This document shows, piece after piece, positions 7,028-14,910 of a DNA stretch of 64,000 nt. The notes beneath the pieces are model-generated. The model was not told where the DNA came from. It saw only the letters and a program-made list of their open reading frames with translations, and searched no databases. Position 1 is the first letter of the stretch, and each line of letters begins with the position of its first letter. This DNA comes from an uncultured Ruminiclostridium sp. (GTDB lineage Bacteria > Bacillota > Clostridia > Oscillospirales > Acutalibacteraceae), in the NCBI GenBank assembly GCA_902490005.1, contig CABUCM010000001.1, forward strand, positions 151,527-215,526, in the 5' to 3' direction. The translations under genes were made by a program, and so were the position numbers.

Positions 7028-9640
7028 TTATTTACCGTAATAGGCTTTGGTGTAGAGCTCAGAGATTTCGCTGATGAGGGGATAACGGGGATTGGCGGTG
7101 GTGCACTGGTCCTCATGAGCGTTCTCAGACAGCCTTTGCAGATTGTCAAAGAAGAGCTTCTCGTCAATGCCGCATTCCTGAATGCTCACAGGAGCGTTGA
7201 CTTCTCTTTCCAGGTCACGGATCGCCTGGACCAGATTCTTTACGCTCTCCTCTACGGTCTTGCCGCCCTTGCCGATATAATGGGCAATCTTGGCATACTT
7301 CTCGTCCGCGATAAACTTCTCATATTTGGGGAAGGTAGCAAATTTAGTGGGCTTCTGCGCGTTATATTCCACCACATAAGGCAGCAGAATGGCGTTGGCG
7401 CGGCCGTGAGGAATATGGTAATCGCCGCCAAGCTTATGAGCCATAGAGTGGTTCAGGCCCAAGAAAGCATTGGTGAAGGCCATACCGGCGATACAGGAGG
7501 CGTTGTGCATCTTCTCACGGGCGACCACATCAGTAGCGCCGTACTTGTAGGCTCTGGGCAGATATTCAAATACCATGCCGATAGCCTGTAACGCGAGACC
7601 GTCGGTGTAATCGCTGGCCATTACGGAAACATAAGCTTCCAAAGCGTGAGTCAAAACATCCAGGCCGGTATCGGCGGTAGCGGATTTCGGCAGGGACATG
7701 ACAAACTGAGGATCAATAATGGCAACGCTGGGAACCAGAGAATAGTCCGCCAGGGGGTACTTGATATTGCCGTTTTTCTTGTCGGTGACAACAGAGAAGG
7801 AGGTAACCTCGGAACCGGTGCCGGAGGTGGTGGGGATACACACCATCTGCGCCTTGGCGCCCAGTCTGGGGAATTTATAAGCGCGCTTTCTGATATCCAT
7901 GAATTTAAGCTTCAAGCCGTCGAAGGTAGCTTCCGGATGCTCATAGAACAGCCACATACCCTTAGCGGCGTCCATAGCGGAACCGCCGCCCAAAGCGATG
8001 ATCACGTCGGGCTGGAACTGGCGCATGGCCTGAACGCCGCGCATAATGGTCTCCACATCCGGGTCAGGCTCAACATCGGCGTAAATCTCAGAATGGCAAT
8101 ATTTCTCGCGTTTTCTCAAGTAATAGAGAACCTTATCCACATTGCCCAGCTTTACCATGGTGGGGTCGGTGACGATAAACGCCCGCTCGATGTTCTCCAT
8201 CTTTTGCAGATATTGGATAGAGTCGTTTTCAAAATAAATCTTCGGCGGAACTTTAAACCACTGCATGTTAACTCTCCTCTTTGCGATGCGCTTCTTGTTA
8301 ATCAGGTTTACGGAGGAAACGTTGGACGTAGTGGAGTTGTGGCCATAAGAGCCGCAGCCCAAGGTCAGGGACGGGGTGTTGGTGTTGTAAATATCACCGA
8401 TGGCGCCCTGAGAAGACGGAGAGTTAGAGATGACGCGGCCAACCTTCATGGTTTCGCCGTACAAGGTAATTAAATCATTGTTGGTGCTGTGAATCACAGC
8501 GGAATGGCCTAAGCCGCCCAAGTCCAGCATCTTTTGGGCATATTCAAAGCCCTGATGCCAATCCTTGACCTTAAAGTAAGCCAGAACAGGGGAGAGCTTC
8601 TCTCTGGAGAGGGGATACTCCGGCCCCACATCAGGCAGGTAAGCGATGAGAATTTTGGTCTTATCCGGAACTTTAACGCCAGCCTGTTCGGCAATCCAAG
8701 CGGCGGGCTTACCCACAATCACTGGGTTGACGGCCTGCTTCTGAGGATTGATTACATAATCGGAAACCTTCTTGGTTTCTTCCTCATTCAGGAAGTAGCA
8801 GTTGTTTTCCTTCATAATCCGCTCGAAGTCGTTGGCCAGGCACTCGTCAACGATAACAGCCTGCTCGGAAGCGCAGATCATACCGTTGTCAAAGGTCTTG
8901 GAGAGCATCAGGTCGGTGCAGGCTCTTTCCAGGTTAGCGGTTTTTTCAATATAGCAGGGAACATTACCGGGACCTACGCCCAAAGCGGGCTTACCGGTAG
9001 AATAGGCGGCCTTAACCATGCCGGCGCCGCCGGTAGCCAGAACCAAAGCAACGCCCGGATGGTTCATCAAAGCGTTGGTGGCTTCAATAGAGGGGGTTTC
9101 AATCCACTGAATGCAGTGCTCGGGAGCGCCGGCGGCAATAGCCGCGTCACGAACGATTTTGGCAGCCTCGGCGGAGCATTTCTGAGCACTGGGATGGAAA
9201 CCGAAAATAATCGGGTCTCTGGACTTGGCGCAGATCATAGATTTGAATATGGTGGTAGAGGTCGGGTTGGTTACAGGAGTAACACCGGCGACAACGCCTA
9301 CCGGTTCCGCGACTTCCACGTAGCCTTCCATATCGTTTTCATCTACAATGCCAACGGTTTTGGCATATTTGATGTCATGCCAAATGTATTCGCTGGCGAA
9401 CATGTTCTTAATGATTTTGTCTTCGACGACGCCGCGTCCGGTTTCTTCAAAGGCGATTTTGGCGAGTCTCATATGATTGTCCAGGCCGGCCAAAGCCATG
9501 GCATGCACGATCTTATCGATCTGCTCCTGGTCCAGTTTCATATACTCTTCCAAGGCCTTCTGCGCGTTGGCAACCAACTGGTCGATCATAGCGTTGACGT
9601 CTACGGCTGGCTTTTCCTGAATTTTCTTCTCACTTGGCAT
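7028..9640 (-). CDS. adhE: Bifunctional acetaldehyde-CoA/alcohol dehydrogenase
   Basis: The 870-residue product has an N-terminal CoA-acylating aldehyde dehydrogenase (about 1-440) with catalytic Cys in GMICASEQAV near residue 254, and a C-terminal iron-dependent alcohol dehydrogenase (about 455-870) with GGGSAMDAAKGMW and the metal-binding run NHSMAHKLGGDYHIPHGRAN around 725-745. It reduces acetyl-CoA to ethanol with two NADH, recycling NAD during fermentation; AdhE forms spirosome filaments. AGGAGG precedes the ATG. The promoter is overlapped by Rex sites and rex is the next gene upstream, so NADH/NAD-controlled derepression is expected. Confidence 0.97.
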   Translation of the reverse strand: MPSEKKIQEKPAVDVNAMIDQLVANAQKALEEYMKLDQEQIDKIVHAMALAGLDNHMRLAKIAFEETGRGVVEDKIIKNMFASEYIWHDIKYAKTVGIVDENDMEGYVEVAEPVGVVAGVTPVTNPTSTTIFKSMICAKSRDPIIFGFHPSAQKCSAEAAKIVRDAAIAAGAPEHCIQWIETPSIEATNALMNHPGVALVLATGGAGMVKAAYSTGKPALGVGPGNVPCYIEKTANLERACTDLMLSKTFDNGMICASEQAVIVDECLANDFERIMKENNCYFLNEEETKKVSDYVINPQKQAVNPVIVGKPAAWIAEQAGVKVPDKTKILIAYLPDVGPEYPLSREKLSPVLAYFKVKDWHQGFEYAQKMLDLGGLGHSAVIHSTNNDLITLYGETMKVGRVISNSPSSQGAIGDIYNTNTPSLTLGCGSYGHNSTTSNVSSVNLINKKRIAKRRVNMQWFKVPPKIYFENDSIQYLQKMENIERAFIVTDPTMVKLGNVDKVLYYLRKREKYCHSEIYADVEPDPDVETIMRGVQAMRQFQPDVIIALGGGSAMDAAKGMWLFYEHPEATFDGLKLKFMDIRKRAYKFPRLGAKAQMVCIPTTSGTGSEVTSFSVVTDKKNGNIKYPLADYSLVPSVAIIDPQFVMSLPKSATADTGLDVLTHALEAYVSVMASDYTDGLALQAIGMVFEYLPRAYKYGATDVVAREKMHNASCIAGMAFTNAFLGLNHSMAHKLGGDYHIPHGRANAILLPYVVEYNAQKPTKFATFPKYEKFIADEKYAKIAHYIGKGGKTVEESVKNLVQAIRDLEREVNAPVSIQECGIDEKLFFDNLQRLSENAHEDQCTTANPRYPLISEISELYTKAYYGK

Positions 9641-9656
9641 GGAAAATAACCTCCTG

Positions 9657-9674
9657 TTGTTAATTGTATAACGA
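9657..9674. promoter_or_regulatory. Rex operator 1 (adhE, promoter-distal half)
   Basis: TTGTTAATTGTATAACGA fits the Rex consensus TTGTTA-N6-TAACAA with one mismatch. It lies between the adhE -10 and SD, 21 bases centre to centre from operator 2, about two helical turns. Confidence 0.75.
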
Positions 9675-9677
9675 ACT

Positions 9678-9695
9678 TTGTTATTATTATAACAA
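9678..9695. promoter_or_regulatory. Rex operator 2 overlapping the adhE -10
   Basis: TTGTTATTATTATAACAA is an exact match to TTGTTA-N6-TAACAA inside a longer inverted repeat (9676-9697, CTTTGTTAT arms). It covers the -10 box on the minus strand. Confidence 0.9.
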
Positions 9696-9714
9696 AGTCG
9701 CTTTAGGCTGTCAA
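9686..9714 (-). promoter_or_regulatory. adhE promoter
   Basis: On the minus strand TTGACA (9714-9709) and TATAAT (9691-9686) are both perfect consensus with a 17-base spacer. The -10 lies within a Rex operator, so repressor binding would exclude RNA polymerase. Confidence 0.9.
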
Positions 9715-9809
9715 GGAAAGGATCGAATTATTATCACCAATCTTGCTAAACAAAATGCGCGAGAATCTAGTGAAATAGCAACCAAAGGGAAAGGGGATTG
9801 AGAAAGAGG

Positions 9810-10463
9810 TTAATCTTCCTGAGAATCCCCGCCTTTGTTAGACATACGGTAACACAGGGTCATCAAGCTGTCGCTGAGATGAACGTTTTCCACAATGGCA
9901 TCCGGATAACGGATAGCAAGGTCATAGTGGCTGAAATTCCAGTAGTTTTTGATCCCCATATGGTAGAGCCTGTCGGCCAAAGCCGCCACGGAATCCCGGG
10001 GGATACAAAGGATGGCCATATCGGGAATACGGCCTTTGCACACGGCCTCTAAATCATCGATGTTTTGAATAGGGATATCCCGGATTTTTTTGCCGATGAG
10101 GGCTTCGCTGCTGTCAAAGATAGCGGTCAGCGCAAAGCCGCGGCTTTCAAAGGACATATGGGTGGAAACAGCCCGGCCCAAATTACCGGCGCCGATCAGA
10201 ATGGCGTTGAAGCGGTTGGAAAGGCCTAAAATATTTTCAATCTCAGTATAAAGCTGTTCCACAATATAGCCATAGCCCTGTTGTCCGAACCCACCAAAAC
10301 AATTAAGGTCCTGGCGAATTTGAGAGGCGGTAAAGCCCATCTTGTCAGAAAGCTCCCGGGAAGAAATCCTGACTACGCCGTTGTCCTTCAAGTCGGAAAG
10401 AAAACGGTAATAGCGGGGCAGCCGCCTGATGACGGACATTGAGATATTATCGCGTTTGGGCAC
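9810..10463 (-). CDS. rex: Redox-sensing transcriptional repressor Rex
   Basis: The 217-residue protein has an N-terminal winged helix (VIRRLPRYYRFLSDLKDNG, then ISSRELSDKMGFTASQIRQD) and a Rossmann domain with GAGNLGRAV for NAD(H), plus a C-terminal domain-swapped helix. Rex binds DNA when NAD is high and releases it when NADH accumulates. GTG at 10463 follows AAGGAGG; an ATG nine codons later is an alternative. It lies 38 bases downstream of icd, apparently in the acn-icd-rex transcript, while its predicted target adhE follows with its own promoter. Confidence 0.95.
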   Translation of the reverse strand: MPKRDNISMSVIRRLPRYYRFLSDLKDNGVVRISSRELSDKMGFTASQIRQDLNCFGGFGQQGYGYIVEQLYTEIENILGLSNRFNAILIGAGNLGRAVSTHMSFESRGFALTAIFDSSEALIGKKIRDIPIQNIDDLEAVCKGRIPDMAILCIPRDSVAALADRLYHMGIKNYWNFSHYDLAIRYPDAIVENVHLSDSLMTLCYRMSNKGGDSQED

Positions 10464-10501
10464 GTGGGGTACGCCTCCTTAACTGAATACAATCAATACG
10501 A

Positions 10502-11719
10502 TTATTTTTCTAAAAGCTTTTTTAACCTCTGGTTAATTTCCCTGAGGAAGGTTTCCGTATCCACAGAGGTCTTGTTCTCCAGAGTGGATAAGCTGTACAG
10601 GTCGCCGGTCATTACGCCGTCCTCAATGGTCTGGATAGAAGCCTGCTCCAGCTTGTCGGCGAAGTTGACCAAATCGGCAAGACCGTCCAGTTCGCCCCGT
10701 TTTCTCAAAGCGCCGGACCAGGCGAACAGGGTCGCCATAGAGTTGGTGGAGGTCTTTTCGCCCTTCAGGTGCTTGTAATAGTGGCGCTGGACCGTACCGT
10801 GGGCCGCCTCGTACTCATAGATGCCGGAGGGGGAAACCAGCACGGAGGTCATCATGGCCAGGCTGCCGAAGGCAGTGGCGACCATGTCGCTCATGACGTC
10901 GCCGTCGTAGTTTTTACAGGCCCAGATATAACCGCCCTCGGAGCGGATCACTCTTGCCACGGCGTCGTCAATGAGGGTGTAGAAATACTCGATGCCGGCG
11001 GCCTCGAATTTTTCCTTATATTCGGCATCGTAGATTTCCTGGAAAATATCCTTGAAGCGGTGGTCATACTTTTTAGAGATGGTGTCCTTGGTGGCGAACC
11101 ACAAGTCCTGCTTTTGATCCAAAGCGAAATTGAAACAGGCGCGGGCAAAGCTTGCAATGCTCTTGTCGATGTTGTGCAGGCCCTGGATAATGCCGGGGGT
11201 TTTGAAGTCATGGATGAGCTGTCGGGTTTCCTTGCCGTCCTTATCGGTGACCACCAGTTCCGCCTTACAGTCCGCGTCCACCTGCATTTCCGTGTTCTTG
11301 TATACATCTCCATAAGCGTGACGGGCGATGGTGATGGGCTTCTTCCAGGTGGGGATAAAGGGGGTGATGCCCTTTACCACAATGGGGGTGCGGAAAACAG
11401 TGCCGTCTAAAATCGCCCGGATGGTGCCGTTGGGGGACTTCCACATTTCATTCAAGTGGTATTCATCCACTCTGGCGGCGTTGGGGGTGATGGTGGCGCA
11501 TTTCACCGCTACGCCATATTTTTGGGTGGCATAAGCGGAATCAAAGGTCACCTGGTCGCTGGTCTCTTCCCGGTGCTCCAGGCCCAGATCATAGTATTCG
11601 GTTTTCAGGTCGATATAAGGGGTCAAAAGAATATCCTTAATCATCTTCCAGATGATCCTAGTCATCTCGTCGCCGTCCATCTCAACCAAAGGGGTTTTCA
11701 TTTGAATTTTTTCTGCCAT
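10502..11719 (-). CDS. icd: NADP-dependent isocitrate dehydrogenase
   Basis: The 405-residue enzyme is of the homodimeric subfamily II (eukaryote-like) type: it starts QMKTPLVEMDGDEMTRIIW, has ATITPNAARVDEYHL, the substrate/metal region YDGDVMSDMVATAFGSLAMM and YEAAHGTVQRHY near the cofactor site. It oxidises isocitrate to 2-oxoglutarate, giving NADPH and a glutamate precursor. It follows aconitase by 38 bases on the same strand, so the pair covers citrate to 2-oxoglutarate; citrate synthase is not in the window. AGGAGG precedes the ATG. Confidence 0.95.
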   Translation of the reverse strand: MAEKIQMKTPLVEMDGDEMTRIIWKMIKDILLTPYIDLKTEYYDLGLEHREETSDQVTFDSAYATQKYGVAVKCATITPNAARVDEYHLNEMWKSPNGTIRAILDGTVFRTPIVVKGITPFIPTWKKPITIARHAYGDVYKNTEMQVDADCKAELVVTDKDGKETRQLIHDFKTPGIIQGLHNIDKSIASFARACFNFALDQKQDLWFATKDTISKKYDHRFKDIFQEIYDAEYKEKFEAAGIEYFYTLIDDAVARVIRSEGGYIWACKNYDGDVMSDMVATAFGSLAMMTSVLVSPSGIYEYEAAHGTVQRHYYKHLKGEKTSTNSMATLFAWSGALRKRGELDGLADLVNFADKLEQASIQTIEDGVMTGDLYSLSTLENKTSVDTETFLREINQRLKKLLEK

Positions 11720-11757
11720 GAATGTGCCTCCTGTGTTTTAGTAAAATTTCGAGAGCC

Positions 11758-13692
11758 TTATGCCTGGTGCTCCCGGGTGTAGTTCAATAAGCCGCCGTCC
11801 AGCACAATGTCAATTTGACGCTGGGTCAGCACGGCTTCGGTTTCAAAGGAAAAGCCCTTGGTGACGTTTTTCACAGTGATGGCGCCGCCCTTTTGAATGG
11901 CCTCCCGCAAATCGGTGATTTCCAGTTCGTCCATTTGATCGATCTTGTCGTAAACCGCTTCATCCTTGAATACCAGAGGCAGAATGCCGGCGTTGGCCAG
12001 ATTGGCGCAGTGGATTCTGGCAAAGGACTTCACGATGACCGCCTTGACGCCCAAATACAAGGGCACCAAAGCCGCGTGTTCCCGGGAAGAGCCTTGCCCG
12101 TAGTTGGAACCGCCGATGACGATCCCCTTGCCCTCCTGGCGGCAGCGCTCGGGGAAATCCTTATCGCATACGGTAAAGCAGAAGTTGGAGAGGTAAGGAA
12201 TGTTGGAGCGGTAGGGAAGAATCTTGGCGCCGGCGGGCATAATGTGGTCGGTGGAAATGTTGTCGCCCACCTTCAGCAGTGCCTTGGCCTGAATGATATC
12301 CTCAAGGGCTTCCGTGGTTGGGAATTCCTTGATGTTGGGCCCGCGGAGAACCTCTACGGAATCGGCCTCCTCCACAGAAGCGGGAGCGACCACCATGTTG
12401 TCGTTGATAAGGAAATGCTCGGGCTGGGGAATTTCCACTTCCGCGCCCAGGGTTCTGGGATCGGTGAACACGCCGGCCAAAGCGGAGACGGCGGCGGTTT
12501 CCGGGCTGACCAGATAGATCTGGCCGTCGGCGGTGCCGGAGCGTCCCTCAAAGTTCCGGTTAAAGGTGCGCAGGGAAATCCCCTTGGAATTGGGGGATTG
12601 TCCCATGCCGATGCAGGGGCCGCAGGCGCATTCCAAAATTCTGGCGCCGGCGGCGATCAGATCGGCCAATGCGCCGTTTTGGGCCAGCATATTGTAAACC
12701 TGCTTGGAGCCGGGAGCGATGGAAAGGCTGACGTCCGGATGAACTGTCTTCCCTTTGAGAATGGCGGCTACCCGCATTAAATCCAAATAAGAGGAATTGG
12801 TACAGGACCCGATGCACACCTGGTCAATTTTTTTAGTGCCGATTTCCTCGATGGTTTTTACGTTGTCCGGGCTGTGGGGACAGGCCGCCATAGGCGCTAA
12901 TTGAGATAAGTCGATGTCCACGACCTCGTCGTAAACCGCGTCTGAATCAGAGGCCAGAGGGGTATAATCCTGCTCGCGGCCCTGGGCCTTCAGAAACGCC
13001 CGGGTCACTTCGTCGGAGGGGAAGATAGAGGTGGTAGCGCCCAGCTCCGCGCCCATATTGGTGATGGTGGCGCGCATAGGCACCGTCAGGGTTTTCACGC
13101 CCTCACCGGCGTATTCGATAATTTTGCCCACGCCGCCCTTTACCGTCAAACGGCGCAGCACTTCTAAAATCACATCCTTGGCGGAAACCCAGGGCTGCAG
13201 CTTACCATTTAGATTGATTTTTACCATTTTAGGCATGTTGATATAATAAGCGCCGCCGCCCATAGCCACCGCTACATCCAGGCCGCCCGCGCCCATGGCC
13301 AGCATACCGATGCCGCCGCCGGTGGGGGTGTGGCTGTCGGAGCCGATCAGGGTTTTACCGGGAATGCCGAAACGCTCCAGGTGCACCTGATGGCAGATGC
13401 CGTTGCCCGGGCGGGAGAAGAAAATACCGTGCTTTTTCGCCACTGTCTGGATAAAACGGTGGTCGTCGGCGTTTTCAAAGCCGGTCTGCAGGGTGTTGTG
13501 GTCGATATAAGCCACAGATTTCTCTGTTTTGACGCGGGGAACGCCCATAGCCTCGAATTCCAAATAAGCCATCGTTCCGGTGGCGTCCTGGGTCAAGGTT
13601 TGGTCGATTCGCAGACCAATTTCATTTCCTACGGTCATCTCGCCGCTTAAAAGGTGAGATTTGATAATCTTTTGTGCAATGGTGTATCCCAA
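11758..13692 (-). CDS. acnA: Aconitate hydratase (AcnA-type)
   Basis: The 644-residue enzyme isomerises citrate and isocitrate through a [4Fe-4S] cluster. Cluster ligands are visible as CIGSCTNSSY and the CACGPC pair. The N-terminal catalytic domain has TQDATGTMAYLEFEAM, IDHNTLQ and SDSHTPTGGGIGMLAMGAGG, and the C-terminal swivel domain has GGSNYGQGSSREHAAL. TTG at 13692 is preferred because AAAGGAG lies eight bases upstream, giving MGYTIAQKIIKSHL; the frame is open ten codons further. It heads the acn-icd-rex group behind a clear promoter. Confidence 0.95.
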   Translation of the reverse strand: MGYTIAQKIIKSHLLSGEMTVGNEIGLRIDQTLTQDATGTMAYLEFEAMGVPRVKTEKSVAYIDHNTLQTGFENADDHRFIQTVAKKHGIFFSRPGNGICHQVHLERFGIPGKTLIGSDSHTPTGGGIGMLAMGAGGLDVAVAMGGGAYYINMPKMVKINLNGKLQPWVSAKDVILEVLRRLTVKGGVGKIIEYAGEGVKTLTVPMRATITNMGAELGATTSIFPSDEVTRAFLKAQGREQDYTPLASDSDAVYDEVVDIDLSQLAPMAACPHSPDNVKTIEEIGTKKIDQVCIGSCTNSSYLDLMRVAAILKGKTVHPDVSLSIAPGSKQVYNMLAQNGALADLIAAGARILECACGPCIGMGQSPNSKGISLRTFNRNFEGRSGTADGQIYLVSPETAAVSALAGVFTDPRTLGAEVEIPQPEHFLINDNMVVAPASVEEADSVEVLRGPNIKEFPTTEALEDIIQAKALLKVGDNISTDHIMPAGAKILPYRSNIPYLSNFCFTVCDKDFPERCRQEGKGIVIGGSNYGQGSSREHAALVPLYLGVKAVIVKSFARIHCANLANAGILPLVFKDEAVYDKIDQMDELEITDLREAIQKGGAITVKNVTKGFSFETEAVLTQRQIDIVLDGGLLNYTREHQA

Positions 13693-13739
13693 GTTCAGGT
13701 CTCCTTTCAATCTCGATACCAAATAATAAACACATACTT

Positions 13740-13768
13740 ATTATCTAATATTAAAGGGAGTATGTCAA
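13740..13768 (-). promoter_or_regulatory. acn-icd-rex promoter with flanking inverted repeat
   Basis: On the minus strand TTGACA (13768-13763) and GATAAT (13745-13740) are separated by 17 bases. ACATACT (13732-13738) and AGTATGT (13759-13765) form inverted half-sites bracketing the -10 and touching the -35, a possible operator for an unidentified regulator. Confidence 0.75.
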
Positions 13769-13832
13769 TCTTTTGACGAAAGAATTCTTCCCAGAGCCGC
13801 CGCTCTTTTTCATTTGGAAAGATTTTCGGCGC

Positions 13833-13861
13833 TTGCTCAAAAATGGGATGGATGATATAAT
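13833..13861 (+). promoter_or_regulatory. tepA promoter
   Basis: TTGCTC (13833-13838) and a perfect TATAAT (13856-13861) are separated by 17 bases, divergent from the acn promoter. About 120 bases of untranslated leader would follow; I saw no clear hairpin or riboswitch in it. Confidence 0.65.
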
Positions 13862-13991
13862 GAAAATGGATTTTTAGGGGCTGTTACAAATCAGAACAGC
13901 GCACACTGGAAAAATCCGCTGGTTTTAAATCAGGTCAAATGGATAAACCGCGCTTTCTTACGACAAACTACTTAGAAGGAGGCGTGATAGT

Positions 13992-14870
13992 ATGAAGCTA
14001 TATGATCTTGGTAAAAACCACTGCGATTATTTTAACCAGTTTATTCCCAACCCGGCGGAGCCGGAGCCAAAGCCCGAGGGGGAATCCAAGGATGAAGGGG
14101 TTGGCAGCGAAAGACAAAACGAACAAATCCAGTATACTGGTTCTATTATTACCAGTACCGGGAAATATACCATCCATTGCCTGACGGTAATCGGCCAGAT
14201 CGAGGGCCATTATTTACAGCCGTCCAATACGAAGACCACCAAATATGAGCATGTGCTGCCGCAACTGGTGGCTATCGAGGAAGAACCCCGCATCGACGGC
14301 CTTTTGGTGCTGCTGAATACGGTAGGCGGCGACGTAGAGGCGGGGCTGGCCATTGCCGAACTGCTGGCGGGGATGAAAAAACCCACGGTTTCTATGGTGC
14401 TGGGCGGGGGACACTCTATCGGCGTACCCCTGGCGGTGGCGGCGAAGAGGTCATTCATCGCAAAATCCGCGTCCATGACCATTCATCCTGTGCGGATGAG
14501 CGGCGTAGTGCTGGGGGTTCCCCAGACCTTGGAATATTTTCAGCGTATGCAGGACCGGATTACCAGCTTTGTGGCGGAGAACTCTAACATTACCCCGGAG
14601 CGCTTTTACGAGCTTTCCATGAACACGGAAGAACTGGTGATGGATGTGGGTACCGTCCTGGATGGGGAAGACGCCGTAAAGGAAGGCCTGATCGACCGGC
14701 TGGGCAATCTTTCCGACGCTTTGCAGTGCCTTTACGATATGATTGATGATTACCGGGAAAACGAGGGCGCGGAAGATAAGAAAACCACCGCTCCCAAAGC
14801 ACAGAGGAAAAAACCTGTGAGCAAGCGGGAAGCAACAAAAGCGGGCCCTACGAAAAAAGTGAAAAAATAA
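13992..14870 (+). CDS. tepA: ClpP-fold serine protease, TepA family
   Basis: The 292-residue protein has a ClpP/crotonase-type core: LVLLNTVGGDVEAGLAIAELL, the nucleophile region GGGHSIGVPLA and TIHPVRMSGVVLG carrying the probable catalytic His. It differs from true ClpP by a polar N-terminal 45 residues and a Lys-rich C-terminal tail of about 30 residues. The B. subtilis homologue TepA/YmfB has been linked to protein export and spore-associated protease activity, and its gene also precedes spoIIIE, as here. SD AGAAGGAGG lies before the ATG. Upstream spacing suggests its own promoter. Confidence 0.88.
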   Translation: MKLYDLGKNHCDYFNQFIPNPAEPEPKPEGESKDEGVGSERQNEQIQYTGSIITSTGKYTIHCLTVIGQIEGHYLQPSNTKTTKYEHVLPQLVAIEEEPRIDGLLVLLNTVGGDVEAGLAIAELLAGMKKPTVSMVLGGGHSIGVPLAVAAKRSFIAKSASMTIHPVRMSGVVLGVPQTLEYFQRMQDRITSFVAENSNITPERFYELSMNTEELVMDVGTVLDGEDAVKEGLIDRLGNLSDALQCLYDMIDDYRENEGAEDKKTTAPKAQRKKPVSKREATKAGPTKKVKK

Positions 14871-14888
14871 GGTACGGAAACGTACCTT
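14869..14888 (+). other. GAAA-tetraloop hairpin between tepA and ftsK
   Basis: AAGGTACG (14869-14876) pairs with CGTACCTT (14881-14888) around GAAA. Only a short T-run follows, so partial attenuation or transcript processing is more likely than full termination. Confidence 0.5.
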
Positions 14889-14910
14889 TACATACTATAA
14901 ATAATGTAAG

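Noticed and set aside
8534..9649. Long open frame on the plus strand opposite adhE (371 codons).
   Set aside because: It is antisense to an intact, motif-rich adhE; its Gly/Asn-rich composition reflects the reverse reading of adhE codons.
11815..12780. Long plus-strand frame opposite the aconitase gene.
   Set aside because: Aconitase cluster ligands and core motifs are complete on the minus strand; this is its shadow.
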